A stretch of DNA of 27,135 bases from JANYGM01 sp043764015 (lineage in GTDB: Bacteria; Bacteroidota; Bacteroidia; Cytophagales; Thermonemataceae). A program made the position numbers and the translations under genes. The first letter of the stretch is position 1. Each line of letters starts with the position of its first letter. Under the pieces are notes generated by a model. The model had not been told where the DNA came from, searched no databases, and was given only the letters and a program-made list of their open reading frames with translations. Shown here piece by piece: positions 14,785-22,932 of this stretch. The DNA lies in the NCBI GenBank assembly GCA_043764015.1, contig JAYUKY010000124.1:1-27135 (forward strand). Direction: 5' to 3'.

Positions 14785-15981
14785 ATGGCTATTATTTCTG
14801 CTCCAAAAACTTCTGAAACTTCATTTGAAGATACTTCAGTAGCATTTTCTTCCAAAAGTAATTTTGAGTTGCGCAAAACCTATTTTATTTTTGCGGCTAT
14901 GAATAATAATTTTTTGGTTGATTTCGGGAAAGCATTTTTGAAATTTGCCCTAAAAATTCGTTTTCCTTTTGTAAAATCAATAGTAAAATCTACTGTTTTT
15001 GGACACTTTTGCGGTGGCGAAAACATCACGGATTGCGAGAAAACTATCAAAAATCTTGGAAATTACAATATTGGAGCTATCTTAGATTATTCTGTGGAAG
15101 GAGAAAAAACAGAAGCGGGCTTTGATGCCACACTTGCAGAAACACTTTTGACAATAGAAAAAGCAGCAAAATCTTCCCACGTGCCGTTTTCTGTATTCAA
15201 GGTTACAGGAATTGCGCCCTTTCATATCCTTGAAAAAGTACAAGCTAAGCAAACACTTTCTGCAGAAGAAGAAAAACAATGGCAAAGAGTACAACAACGT
15301 ATGGAAGCTATTTGTAGCCTTGCACACCAACTAAATGTGAAAACTTTGGTTGATGGAGAAGAAACTTGGATACAAGACACCATTGATAATCTTGCTTATG
15401 CAATGATGGAAAAGTACAATAAAGAAAAACCTATTATTTATAATACTTACCAACTATATCGTGCTGATATGTTAGGTAATTTGAAGGTAGCTTTTGAAGT
15501 TGCTACACAAAAAAACTACTTTTTAGGTGCAAAGCTGGTGCGTGGCGCATACATGGAGCGTGAAAGCAAACGTGCAAAAGAAATGAATTATCCTGACCCT
15601 ATTCAGCCTAGCAAAGAAGCCTGCGACAAGGATTTTGATAGTGCTATCCTGTTTTGTATGGATAATATTGAACGCTTTGGGGTGGTTTGTGGCACACACA
15701 ACGAACAAAGTAACAAATATCTTATTCAACTAATGAATATCAAAAACATTGCGCCAGATGATGAAAGAGTTTATTTTGCACAACTTTTTGGTATGAGCGA
15801 CCAAATTTCTTATGCCCTTGCCAAAGACCACTACAAAGTAGCAAAATATTTGCCTTACGGACCAGTTGAGGCGGTTATGCCCTATCTTTTTCGTAGAGCT
15901 GATGAAAATACTTCTGTCAAAGGACAAACCAGCAGAGAATTTTTGTTGATTAAAAAAGAAATAAATAGACGAAAAAAATAG
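14785..15981 (+). CDS. Proline dehydrogenase
   Basis: This FAD-dependent enzyme oxidises L-proline to pyrroline-5-carboxylate, passing electrons to quinone at the inner membrane. The 398-residue protein is a stand-alone monofunctional enzyme without the P5C dehydrogenase part of PutA. Recognisable segments include ILDYSVEGEK early on, LVDGEETW, the KLVRGAYMERE stretch around 250-260, YLPYGPVEAVMPYLFRRADEN near the C-terminus with the substrate-binding RR pair, and SVKGQT. The ATG at 14785 is chosen over an in-frame TTG at 14761, because that TTG lies inside the likely promoter -7 element. A 14-bp palindrome just upstream may be a control site, fitting the common substrate control of proline catabolism; that is inference. 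Confidence 0.93.
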   Translation: MAIISAPKTSETSFEDTSVAFSSKSNFELRKTYFIFAAMNNNFLVDFGKAFLKFALKIRFPFVKSIVKSTVFGHFCGGENITDCEKTIKNLGNYNIGAILDYSVEGEKTEAGFDATLAETLLTIEKAAKSSHVPFSVFKVTGIAPFHILEKVQAKQTLSAEEEKQWQRVQQRMEAICSLAHQLNVKTLVDGEETWIQDTIDNLAYAMMEKYNKEKPIIYNTYQLYRADMLGNLKVAFEVATQKNYFLGAKLVRGAYMERESKRAKEMNYPDPIQPSKEACDKDFDSAILFCMDNIERFGVVCGTHNEQSNKYLIQLMNIKNIAPDDERVYFAQLFGMSDQISYALAKDHYKVAKYLPYGPVEAVMPYLFRRADENTSVKGQTSREFLLIKKEINRRKK

Positions 15982-16050
15982 GTTTTGGAATAACATTGTT
16001 AAGAAATTCTTAAATATTTGGAACTTAGAAAATATCTCAAAAAATATGCT

Positions 16051-16058
16051 TACTTTTG
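16051..16058 (+). promoter_or_regulatory. Putative -7 element (TACTTTTG) of the secreted nuclease gene
   Basis: TACTTTTG matches the TAnnTTTG consensus and lies 42 bases before the ATG at 16101. No -33 TTTG is found at 19-23 bases; the nearest, at 16017-16020, is 30 bases away. Confidence 0.4.
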
Positions 16059-16100
16059 TGGCGTTTATTGTAATATATTTCAACTAAATTTCAGATAACA

Positions 16101-18527
16101 ATGAAAAACATAATTACTAGCATAAGTGCTATTTTAGTATTGTGGGTTTTTGCGCTCAATTCCTACGCACAAGCTCCTGCAAACTACTATACCTCTGCGC
16201 AATCCCTCTCTGGATATGCCAAAAAAACAGCTCTTTATAATATCATCAACAAAAATTATCCAAGTACAACTGCTGCACCTATTAGTCTTTCTTATGGTGC
16301 GCTTTATGCGGCTTTCCAAGGAACTGGCTCATATCCTAGCACAGGAACAGACAAAAAACGTAACGATGCTAATACCGCTGATGTTGTTTGGGATATGTAT
16401 AGTGATAATCCAGCAGGACCAGACCCCTACACATTTCCTTGGGGACAAACCTGCGGTAATTATAGCGCAGAAGGTGATTGTTTTAATAGAGAGCATAGCT
16501 TTCCACAAAGTTGGTTTAATTCTGCCTTTCCAATGCAATCAGACCTTTTTCATCTTTATCCAACTGATGGAAAAGTGAATGGTTTAAGAAGTAATAACCC
16601 TTTTGGAAAAGTAGGAACAGGAACAGGAGTCACCACCACACTTAATGGTGGTAAGTCTGGTCCTAGCATTTCGCCTGGCTATACAAGCACTGTTTTTGAA
16701 CCTATTGATGCGTATAAAGGTGATTTTGCTCGTACTTACTTTTATATGGCTACTCGCTACGAAAATATTGTTGGAAGTTGGCAAAATAATGGAACAGCTA
16801 ATAACGTGCTTGATGGTTCTTCTAATCAGGTTTTTGACCAATGGCAATTAGATTTGTTGTATTCTTGGCATATTGCTGACCCTGTGAGTCAGAAAGAAAT
16901 TGATAGAAATAATAATGTATTCTTAATTCAAGGAAACAGAAATCCATACATTGATAATCCTACTTGGGTAGCAGATATTTGGGGTTTTACACCTGCTGCG
17001 CCAGGCGTTCAGTTTGTAGCAGTTACAGGAATTTCAACAGAACCAGCAACAGGAAATATTGTTTATTCTATCAATATTACTGCTAATTCTACAGTAGCAT
17101 TTACTGTTAATCTAAATGTTGGTGTAGCTTCTACAGCTACCTCAGGTGCAACAAATGATTATGTTTTGACAACCTCAACACCTATTAGTTTTGCTGCCAA
17201 TCAAACTTCTCAAACGGTACAAGTTACTGTTAATGCTGATGCTATTACACCAGAAGCAGATGAAACAGTTATTTTGATACTTTCTTCACCAACCGCAAGT
17301 GTGCCTTTACTAGCAAATAGTACGCACACGCTCACAATCAAGGATTATGTAGCACCTCCACCTGTACAAACACCTACAACAATTTTTACGTTTAATACTA
17401 CTTGTCCAGGTGGTTTGGGTACTTTCTCTCAATTTAGTGTAACAGGAACGCCAGTTTGGGCTTGTAATACAAGTGGTCGCCCTGCAACAGGCACAAGTAC
17501 ACCAAATACACCAGGTGTAAGAATGAATGGAGGCTCTGCTACCGTTTCTACCGCTAATGAAGATTGGCTTATTTCACCTGCCTTGACCATTACTTCTAAC
17601 TACAAGATGGATTTTTGGGCAAAAACAAGATTTACAGGAGGAGCATTAGGATTAGATGTAAAAATATCTACTGATTATACTGGTGCTGGCGACCCTAATC
17701 TTGCTAATTGGGTAACACTTGCTAATTTGGAAGATGATAATGCTAATATTTGGATTCAAAACCCACAAATAGACCTTTCTAGCTATGTAGGAACAGGTAG
17801 GTATGTTGCTTTTATTTATAAATGTATTGCTGCAAATCCTTCACAAGGGGCAATATGGGATATTGATGATATTGCTTTTTATGATATCCCCGTACCAGTC
17901 AGTAATTTTGTGAATTTTGCAAGTGCAAGCACAACCATACGTGAGGGCGCACAAGGTAGCCTTACATTGTTATTTAGTTCTCCTACGACTGTTGCAAGCA
18001 CTATTACAATAAAAGCACTCAATGGCTTAAACGTAACTGCAACAGATTATAGCACTACCCCTGCACTTTCAGGAAGTAGTATTACCGTAAATGTGCCTGT
18101 GGGAGCAAGTAGCGCAAGTTTTATATTTAATGGAACAGAAGATACTGATTATTCAGAACTTAATGAAACGGTTACTTTTGTGATTGATGCTGTTGGTGCT
18201 GGTCTTACAAAAGGTAGCGCAGATGCCTCTATTGTCAATATGACTAACTATAACAACCCAACAACGGCTCTAAATACTTTTGAAAATGCTACTAAGGTTT
18301 ATCCAAATCCTGCAAAAGACAAAGTTTTTGTAGAAATGGCTCAAAACCAAGCAGTTGCTGGAGCGTTCTCTGTTGAGATAATGGACGTTACTGGGCGCAA
18401 AATTGGTACAGTTTCTTCTGACAAAATCACCTCAGAAATATCTGTAAAAGATTGGAAAAGAGGAATGTATTTCTTTAAATTTAGCAACAACAAAACACAA
18501 TTTATCAAGAAAATTGTGTTAGAATAA
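16101..18527 (+). CDS. Secreted endonuclease I with Calx-beta domains and a T9SS sorting domain
   Basis: This 808-residue extracellular nuclease begins with a signal peptide (1-24, ending SYAQA). Residues about 25-295 form an endonuclease I (EndA/NucM) domain: CFNREHSFPQSWF (127-139) holds the catalytic His in NREHS, followed by DLFHLYPTDGKVNGLRSNNPFG (148-169) with the metal-site Asn and Arg positions. Then come a Calx-beta-like domain (about 305-415), a choice-of-anchor-J/MAM-like domain (about 425-595, DWLISPALTI ... WDIDDIAFYD), a second Calx-beta-like domain (about 600-705) and a type A T9SS C-terminal domain (about 725-808, VYPNPAKDKVFV ... GMYFFKF ... KKIVL). It should be exported through the outer membrane and perhaps attached to the surface. 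Likely roles are digesting extracellular DNA for nutrients or biofilm remodelling. Domain borders are approximate. Confidence 0.9.
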   Translation: MKNIITSISAILVLWVFALNSYAQAPANYYTSAQSLSGYAKKTALYNIINKNYPSTTAAPISLSYGALYAAFQGTGSYPSTGTDKKRNDANTADVVWDMYSDNPAGPDPYTFPWGQTCGNYSAEGDCFNREHSFPQSWFNSAFPMQSDLFHLYPTDGKVNGLRSNNPFGKVGTGTGVTTTLNGGKSGPSISPGYTSTVFEPIDAYKGDFARTYFYMATRYENIVGSWQNNGTANNVLDGSSNQVFDQWQLDLLYSWHIADPVSQKEIDRNNNVFLIQGNRNPYIDNPTWVADIWGFTPAAPGVQFVAVTGISTEPATGNIVYSINITANSTVAFTVNLNVGVASTATSGATNDYVLTTSTPISFAANQTSQTVQVTVNADAITPEADETVILILSSPTASVPLLANSTHTLTIKDYVAPPPVQTPTTIFTFNTTCPGGLGTFSQFSVTGTPVWACNTSGRPATGTSTPNTPGVRMNGGSATVSTANEDWLISPALTITSNYKMDFWAKTRFTGGALGLDVKISTDYTGAGDPNLANWVTLANLEDDNANIWIQNPQIDLSSYVGTGRYVAFIYKCIAANPSQGAIWDIDDIAFYDIPVPVSNFVNFASASTTIREGAQGSLTLLFSSPTTVASTITIKALNGLNVTATDYSTTPALSGSSITVNVPVGASSASFIFNGTEDTDYSELNETVTFVIDAVGAGLTKGSADASIVNMTNYNNPTTALNTFENATKVYPNPAKDKVFVEMAQNQAVAGAFSVEIMDVTGRKIGTVSSDKITSEISVKDWKRGMYFFKFSNNKTQFIKKIVLE

Positions 18528-18556
18528 TTTTTGTTGCTTTTCAATAATTCCTAAAT

Positions 18557-18591
18557 AAAAAGCCTTTCCAAAATTTGGAAAGGCTTTTTTT
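18557..18591. terminator. Bidirectional terminator (16-bp stem plus T-run)
   Basis: 18557-18572 is perfectly inverted at 18574-18589, with core AGCCTTTCC/GGAAAGGCT, and is followed by a 7-T run to 18591. A-rich sequence on the left gives a T-run on the minus strand. It lies between the convergent nuclease and Rpn genes and can serve both. A near copy lies at 19570-19606, on the other side of the Rpn gene. Confidence 0.9.
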
Positions 18592-18600
18592 ATGAAATTT

Positions 18601-19506
18601 TTAGAGTTGGTTGATTTCTTGTTCTGGAAGTCCTGTGATTTTGGAAATTTCCGAGATACTCTCACCTTTGTTTTTAAGCATAATTGCAATAGAAATAACT
18701 GTATTTTTTACTTTTATTTCGCCTATTTCAATTCCCTTTTCAATTCCTATTTCAATTCCTTGCTTAATTCCTCGTTGAATAAATTTCTCTGCACTCTCTT
18801 CTACTGCAGTATCAATCACGTTTTTATAATCTCGGGCATATTTTAGGCTGTCTTGATACGCCATTTGTTGTTGTGGCGTATAACTGGCTATTTCTGCTTT
18901 GCCAAAAAGATTTACAAAAACTTTTTCTTTGATTTTTGCAGGAACATCATCTAGCAAATACAAGTTTTTAAGCACAAACATCCACTTATCTAAACGAGTA
19001 GTTAGCTCATTTTCTTTTTTGGTAAATTTGGGCATTTCAATATAAATGAAACGCAATGTATCATTAAAAATAGTACAGGTTTTTGTATTCACTATCTGTA
19101 CATTTGTGATAGAGTCAGTTTCAGTTTCATCAAACACAAAATCCATTATAGAAATTGTATAAACAGGATTTAGCTTAAAATTCCAGTCGCCTTTGATTGC
19201 CTGCTCTTGTATGGCAAAAGTAGCATAATATAAACTTCTATCTTTGAAATATCTTTGTTTGGCTTTTTGAAGTTCCACAATGAATTTATCCCCTTTTTCG
19301 TTTTCACAATAAAGGTCAAAAATAGCTTTTCTATCCTCCTGAGCGTTGCCTAAATGCTCCGTTTTGAGGAATTTTATCTTTTTGATTTTACCTTTTTCTG
19401 GCAGAAGCTCGCCCAAAAAGTCTTTCAAAATATCTTTGGAACTCTCTTCTCCAAAAATTTTTTTAAAGCCAAAATCTGTAAAAACATCTACATAACGCTC
19501 TCTCAT
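18601..19506 (-). CDS. Rpn family nuclease / putative transposase, second copy
   Basis: This 301-residue PD-(D/E)XK family protein starts MRERYVDVFTDFGFKKIFG, the classic opening of this family. It has the D64 ... E78-x-Q80 active-site pattern (AIFDLYCENEKGD...VELQ) followed by the conserved DRSLYY (89-94). The C-terminal third has alternating GIKQGIEIGIEKGIEIG repeats and a SEISKITGLPEQEI helix, as in many relatives. It differs strongly from the copy at 6365-7321, so the two are not recent duplicates. The gene is convergent with the secreted nuclease gene and divergent from the SNF2 helicase gene. It is bracketed by two near-identical palindromes. It could contribute a nuclease to the defence-like locus next door, though nothing shows this directly. 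Confidence 0.9.
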   Translation of the reverse strand: MRERYVDVFTDFGFKKIFGEESSKDILKDFLGELLPEKGKIKKIKFLKTEHLGNAQEDRKAIFDLYCENEKGDKFIVELQKAKQRYFKDRSLYYATFAIQEQAIKGDWNFKLNPVYTISIMDFVFDETETDSITNVQIVNTKTCTIFNDTLRFIYIEMPKFTKKENELTTRLDKWMFVLKNLYLLDDVPAKIKEKVFVNLFGKAEIASYTPQQQMAYQDSLKYARDYKNVIDTAVEESAEKFIQRGIKQGIEIGIEKGIEIGEIKVKNTVISIAIMLKNKGESISEISKITGLPEQEINQL

Positions 19507-19569
19507 TGTATTTTCCTTTTAGTTTATGACAAAAATACTGATTTCTAGGCAAATCTCCTAAAATCAAAT

Positions 19570-19606
19570 AAAAAAGTCCTTCCAAAATTTGGAAAGGGCT
19601 TTTTTT
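19570..19606. repeat. Second copy of the terminator-like palindrome
   Basis: The arms 19570-19586 and 19588-19605 pair with one bulge and one G-T around TTCCAAAATTTGGAA. A 7-T run ends at 19606. The sequence closely matches the terminator at 18557-18591, but here it sits between divergent genes, where no transcript is expected to end. Its right half contains the -33 element of the helicase promoter. Confidence 0.8.
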
Positions 19607-19629
19607 ATTCATTTATTTTTGTAAATTTG
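19588..19629 (+). promoter_or_regulatory. Putative helicase promoter with two -7 elements
   Basis: TTTG (19588-19591) and TATTTTTG (19614-19621) fit the Bacteroidota -33/-7 pair with a 22-base spacer. A second match, TAAATTTG, follows directly at 19622-19629. The ATG at 19663 is 33 bases further on. Confidence 0.55.
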
Positions 19630-19662
19630 ATTTCTATAAAATATCTCTAAATCTAAACAAAA

Positions 19663-22600
19663 ATGAGCAAAAAAACAACACAAAAATCAAATATTACGAC
19701 TTATCACGCTAAATATTTTGCCTACGAAATCACTAGGCTACTTCCTTCCAACGACATCAACAAGTTTACAGCATCTCTGCAAGATGCAAAAGTTGATTTG
19801 AATCCACATCAGGTAGAAGCGGCACTTTTTGCCTTTGCCTCGCCACTTTCTCAAGGTGCGCTACTCGCAGACGAGGTAGGACTAGGGAAAACCATTGAAG
19901 CAGGCATTATTTTGCTGCAACAATGGTCAGAAAACAAACATAAATTACTCATTATTTGTCCTGCCAACCTGCGCAAACAATGGAATCAAGAGCTTTTAGA
20001 CAAGTTTTATCTGCCCTCCGTTATCTTAGAAAATAAATCTTTTAAGCAAGTTCTCAAAAATAACAAAAACCCGTTTAATCAAGACAACGAGAAAAAACCT
20101 GCTATTGTTATCTGTTCTTACCAGTTTGCAAAATCTCAAAAAGAGTATTTGGAGCAAACAAAATGGGATTTAGTTGTGATGGACGAGGCGCACAGGCTAC
20201 GCAATGTGTATAAACCATCAAATAAAATCAGCAATGCTATTAAAACTGTTTTGAGAGGTAAGAAAAAAATCCTGCTCACCGCTACACCACTCCAAAACTC
20301 TATTTTGGAGCTTTACGGACTTGTGAGCATTATTGATGAACATACTTTTGGAGATTTGAAAAGTTTTAAAAGTCAGTATAACCACGTTTTAAGCCCTGAC
20401 GAACACGAACACCTAAGAAAACGCCTAGAACCTATTTGCAGGCGTACACTAAGAAAAAATGTTTTGGAATACATCAACTACACACAGAGAAAGGCTATTA
20501 GAGAAGATTTTTATCCACATAAAGATGAGCAACAACTCTATGAATGGGTTTCTGAATACCTCCAAAAAACTCAATCTTATGCCATTGCAAACAGTCAGAG
20601 GCATTTGATGACACTTGTTTTGAGGAAATTATTAGCCTCGTCCAGCTTTGCTATTGGTGCAACATTAGAGGGTTTTGTAACTAGATTAGAGAAAATGATT
20701 GCTATAAATCCTGAAAATAATCTTGAAAATGTGGTTTCAAACGAGATTTTAGAAGATTTGACACAAGATTATGAGGGATTTGAGCAAACCAAAGACGAAT
20801 GGACACAAACAGAAAATCAAACAGAAAATAATGCTGAAATAATTTCTGAAATAATTTCAGAAACAACAACAGAAAATACGCTTAATGAAGATTTGGAGGA
20901 TTTTGAACAGGAATTACTTTCAAAAGAAGACGTTGAAGGCATCAAAGCGGAGATTTTGGAACTTAAAAAGTTTAGAGATTTGGCTAAAAGTATCTCCAAA
21001 AATGCAAAAGCTGACAAACTTTTTTTAGCCTTAACAAAAGCATTTGAACAACTGGAAACACAAAAAGCTAACCCAAAAGCACTTATTTTTACGGAATCTA
21101 GACGTACACAAGAGTTTTTGTACAAAACATTAGAAGAAAATGGCTACAAAGGTAAAGTTGTACGCTTTAATGGTACAAACAACGACAAAGAATCAACAGA
21201 AATCTATAAAAAATGGCTCACAAAACACAAAGGAACTGATAAAATTACAGACTCACCAACCGCAGACCAACGTGCCGCACTTGTAGAACATTTCAAAAAT
21301 GAGGCAACTATTATGGTCGCTACGGAGGCAGCAGCAGAAGGAATTAATTTGCAGTTTTGTTCCCTTGTTGTGAATTATGATTTGCCTTGGAATCCGCAAA
21401 GAATTGAACAAAGAATTGGACGTTGCCACAGGTACGGACAGAAATTTGATGTCGTGGTTGTTAATTTTCTTAACCTAAGCAACAAAGCAGATAAACGTGT
21501 TTATGAGCTTTTAGATAAGAAATTAGAACTTTTTTCTGGAGTCTTTGGCGCAAGTGACGAAATACTTGGCACAATGGATAATGGGCTGGATTTTGAAAAA
21601 AAAATTGCTAATATCTACAATACGTGCAGGACTGAAGCGCAAATAAAAATAGCTTTTGATGACCTACAACAACGTATGGAGCAAAATATCAAAACGGAAA
21701 TGACAAAAACGCATACCATTTTATTAGAAAATTTTGACCCACGAGTAAGAGATACATTGAAAGATAATTTTGATAAATCTAAAATTTATCTTAATAAATT
21801 TGAAGAGAAACTTTGGAAAATTACACAGTTTTTCTTGCAAGATAATGCACAATTTGATAACGAAAACTACAAGTTTTCCCTTACGCAAAATCCGTTTCTT
21901 GAGAAAGCACCTGCAAAAGAAATTCACGCTGGTCCGTATATGATACTCAAGCAAAAAGAAGGACAAAAGAAAACAGATATTATTGTACCTGACGACACAA
22001 ACGTTTATAGAATAAATCACCCGCTGGCGCAAGAAATCCTTACACAATGCAAGGAAACAAACACGCCAACAAGGAAAATCACGTTTAAATACAACCCAAA
22101 AGAAAAAATTTCTTTCCTAGAAAAACTTAAAGGACAAACAGGCTGGCTACAAATTGACCTCCTACAAATCTCCTCTTTTGATACAGAACAGCACCTTTTG
22201 TTAGCCTGCATTTCTGACGAAGGAGAACAAATAAACGCAGAAGATATTCCAAGATTTTTTTCTCTTGCCGCAACAGAAAATGAACTCGTACACATACCAC
22301 AAAATGTAATAGAAAGTTGTCAGAATATCATTACAACAGAAAAAGAAAAACACATTTCAGGAAACAAAGACAGAAATACTGAGGTTTTTGAGATTGAAAT
22401 GGAAAAACTTGACCAATGGGCAGAAGATATGAAAATTAGCCTTGAAAAAGAACTAAAAGACATTGATGCAGACATCAAAGTTAAAAACTTAGAAGCTAAA
22501 AAACTTTCTCTATTGGAAGAAAAACTAAAGCTAAAACGCCTTATCAATGAGTTGGAAAAGAAAAGAGCAGAAAAAAGACAAAACCTTTTCTCTGCACAAG

Positions 22601-22707
22601 ATGAAATAGCCACAGAAAAAGACAAACTTTTTGATACAACACAAGCTAAATTACAGCAAAACATCACGCAAAAAAATATCTTTGCTATACAATGGGAAGT
22701 GATTTGA
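19663..22707 (+). CDS. SNF2/RapA-like helicase (ATP-dependent translocase)
   Basis: This 1014-residue superfamily 2 ATPase is of the SNF2/HepA (RapA) type. N-terminal RecA domain: LNPHQVEAALFAF (46-58), Walker A ADEVGLGKTIEAG (69-81), IICPANLRKQW (97-107), DEAH (174-177) and LLTATPLQN (204-212). A long acidic Glu/Thr/Asn-rich insert lies at about 350-420. C-terminal RecA domain: ALIFTESRRTQEFL from about 475, VATEAAAEGINLQFC, NYDLPWNPQRIEQRIGRCHRYGQ (motif VI near 583-592). Residues about 600-900 show no motif I recognise, and 920-1000 form a strong coiled coil. No PD-(D/E)XK, PLD or HNH nuclease motif is visible. Such helicases accompany methyltransferases in type III-like, DISARM and other defence systems. 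Here the Abi_2 and methyltransferase genes follow on the same strand. Confidence 0.9.
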   Translation: MSKKTTQKSNITTYHAKYFAYEITRLLPSNDINKFTASLQDAKVDLNPHQVEAALFAFASPLSQGALLADEVGLGKTIEAGIILLQQWSENKHKLLIICPANLRKQWNQELLDKFYLPSVILENKSFKQVLKNNKNPFNQDNEKKPAIVICSYQFAKSQKEYLEQTKWDLVVMDEAHRLRNVYKPSNKISNAIKTVLRGKKKILLTATPLQNSILELYGLVSIIDEHTFGDLKSFKSQYNHVLSPDEHEHLRKRLEPICRRTLRKNVLEYINYTQRKAIREDFYPHKDEQQLYEWVSEYLQKTQSYAIANSQRHLMTLVLRKLLASSSFAIGATLEGFVTRLEKMIAINPENNLENVVSNEILEDLTQDYEGFEQTKDEWTQTENQTENNAEIISEIISETTTENTLNEDLEDFEQELLSKEDVEGIKAEILELKKFRDLAKSISKNAKADKLFLALTKAFEQLETQKANPKALIFTESRRTQEFLYKTLEENGYKGKVVRFNGTNNDKESTEIYKKWLTKHKGTDKITDSPTADQRAALVEHFKNEATIMVATEAAAEGINLQFCSLVVNYDLPWNPQRIEQRIGRCHRYGQKFDVVVVNFLNLSNKADKRVYELLDKKLELFSGVFGASDEILGTMDNGLDFEKKIANIYNTCRTEAQIKIAFDDLQQRMEQNIKTEMTKTHTILLENFDPRVRDTLKDNFDKSKIYLNKFEEKLWKITQFFLQDNAQFDNENYKFSLTQNPFLEKAPAKEIHAGPYMILKQKEGQKKTDIIVPDDTNVYRINHPLAQEILTQCKETNTPTRKITFKYNPKEKISFLEKLKGQTGWLQIDLLQISSFDTEQHLLLACISDEGEQINAEDIPRFFSLAATENELVHIPQNVIESCQNIITTEKEKHISGNKDRNTEVFEIEMEKLDQWAEDMKISLEKELKDIDADIKVKNLEAKKLSLLEEKLKLKRLINELEKKRAEKRQNLFSAQDEIATEKDKLFDTTQAKLQQNITQKNIFAIQWEVI

Positions 22708-22721
22708 CACAATAGTCAAAT
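22702..22721 (+). terminator. Weak hairpin spanning the helicase stop codon
   Basis: ATTTGAC (22702-22708) pairs with GTCAAAT (22715-22721) around a 6-base loop. The TGA stop at 22705-22707 is in the left arm. Without a T-run it is a weak terminator at best, but it precedes a separate promoter region for the next gene. Confidence 0.3.
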
Positions 22722-22796
22722 TTGAAGTATTTCCTACGCTTGAGTATAATTTGTTGCATAAACAAGTAAATATTATTTAGAATGGTTATAAATTAT

Positions 22797-22839
22797 ATTA
22801 TAATAGCATAATTTTAGATTATAATAGTACAATTATTAG
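22797..22839. promoter_or_regulatory. Two tandem 21-22-bp repeats upstream of the Abi gene
   Basis: 22797-22817 and 22818-22839 are adjacent and both start ATTATAATAG; the rest differs at a few positions and both end TTAG. ATTATAAT is itself a palindrome, so each unit looks like a binding half of a tandem operator. They lie about 20 bases upstream of a TACATTTG promoter element. The 159-base gap is otherwise empty and very AT-rich. Confidence 0.5.
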
Positions 22840-22859
22840 GATATTATTATTTTTTGTAC

Positions 22860-22867
22860 TACATTTG
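22860..22867 (+). promoter_or_regulatory. Putative -7 element (TACATTTG) of the Abi gene
   Basis: TACATTTG matches TAnnTTTG. Its last G is also the first base of a possible GTG start at 22867, so if this promoter is used, translation must start later, at the ATG at 22933. No -33 TTTG is found at the right spacing. Confidence 0.4.
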
Positions 22868-22932
22868 TGACGACAGTACCCGTTTTGCATACCATAAGAA
22901 CTGCAAGCGGGTCATTTTCTTTTATATCCACT

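Noticed and set aside
16150..16578. A 142-codon open frame overlapping the endonuclease domain in another frame
   Set aside because: The endonuclease I motifs are in the main frame. The alternative product has no recognisable feature.
18601..19506. The Rpn protein as the missing nuclease of the helicase-methyltransferase locus
   Set aside because: It is on the opposite strand, separated by a palindrome, and the family occurs widely without such partners. Adjacency alone is not enough.
22867..22932. GTG start for the Abi_2 protein, adding 22 residues
   Set aside because: It overlaps a promoter-like element and the extra residues do not resemble the family N-terminus. Not excluded if the promoter is wrong.
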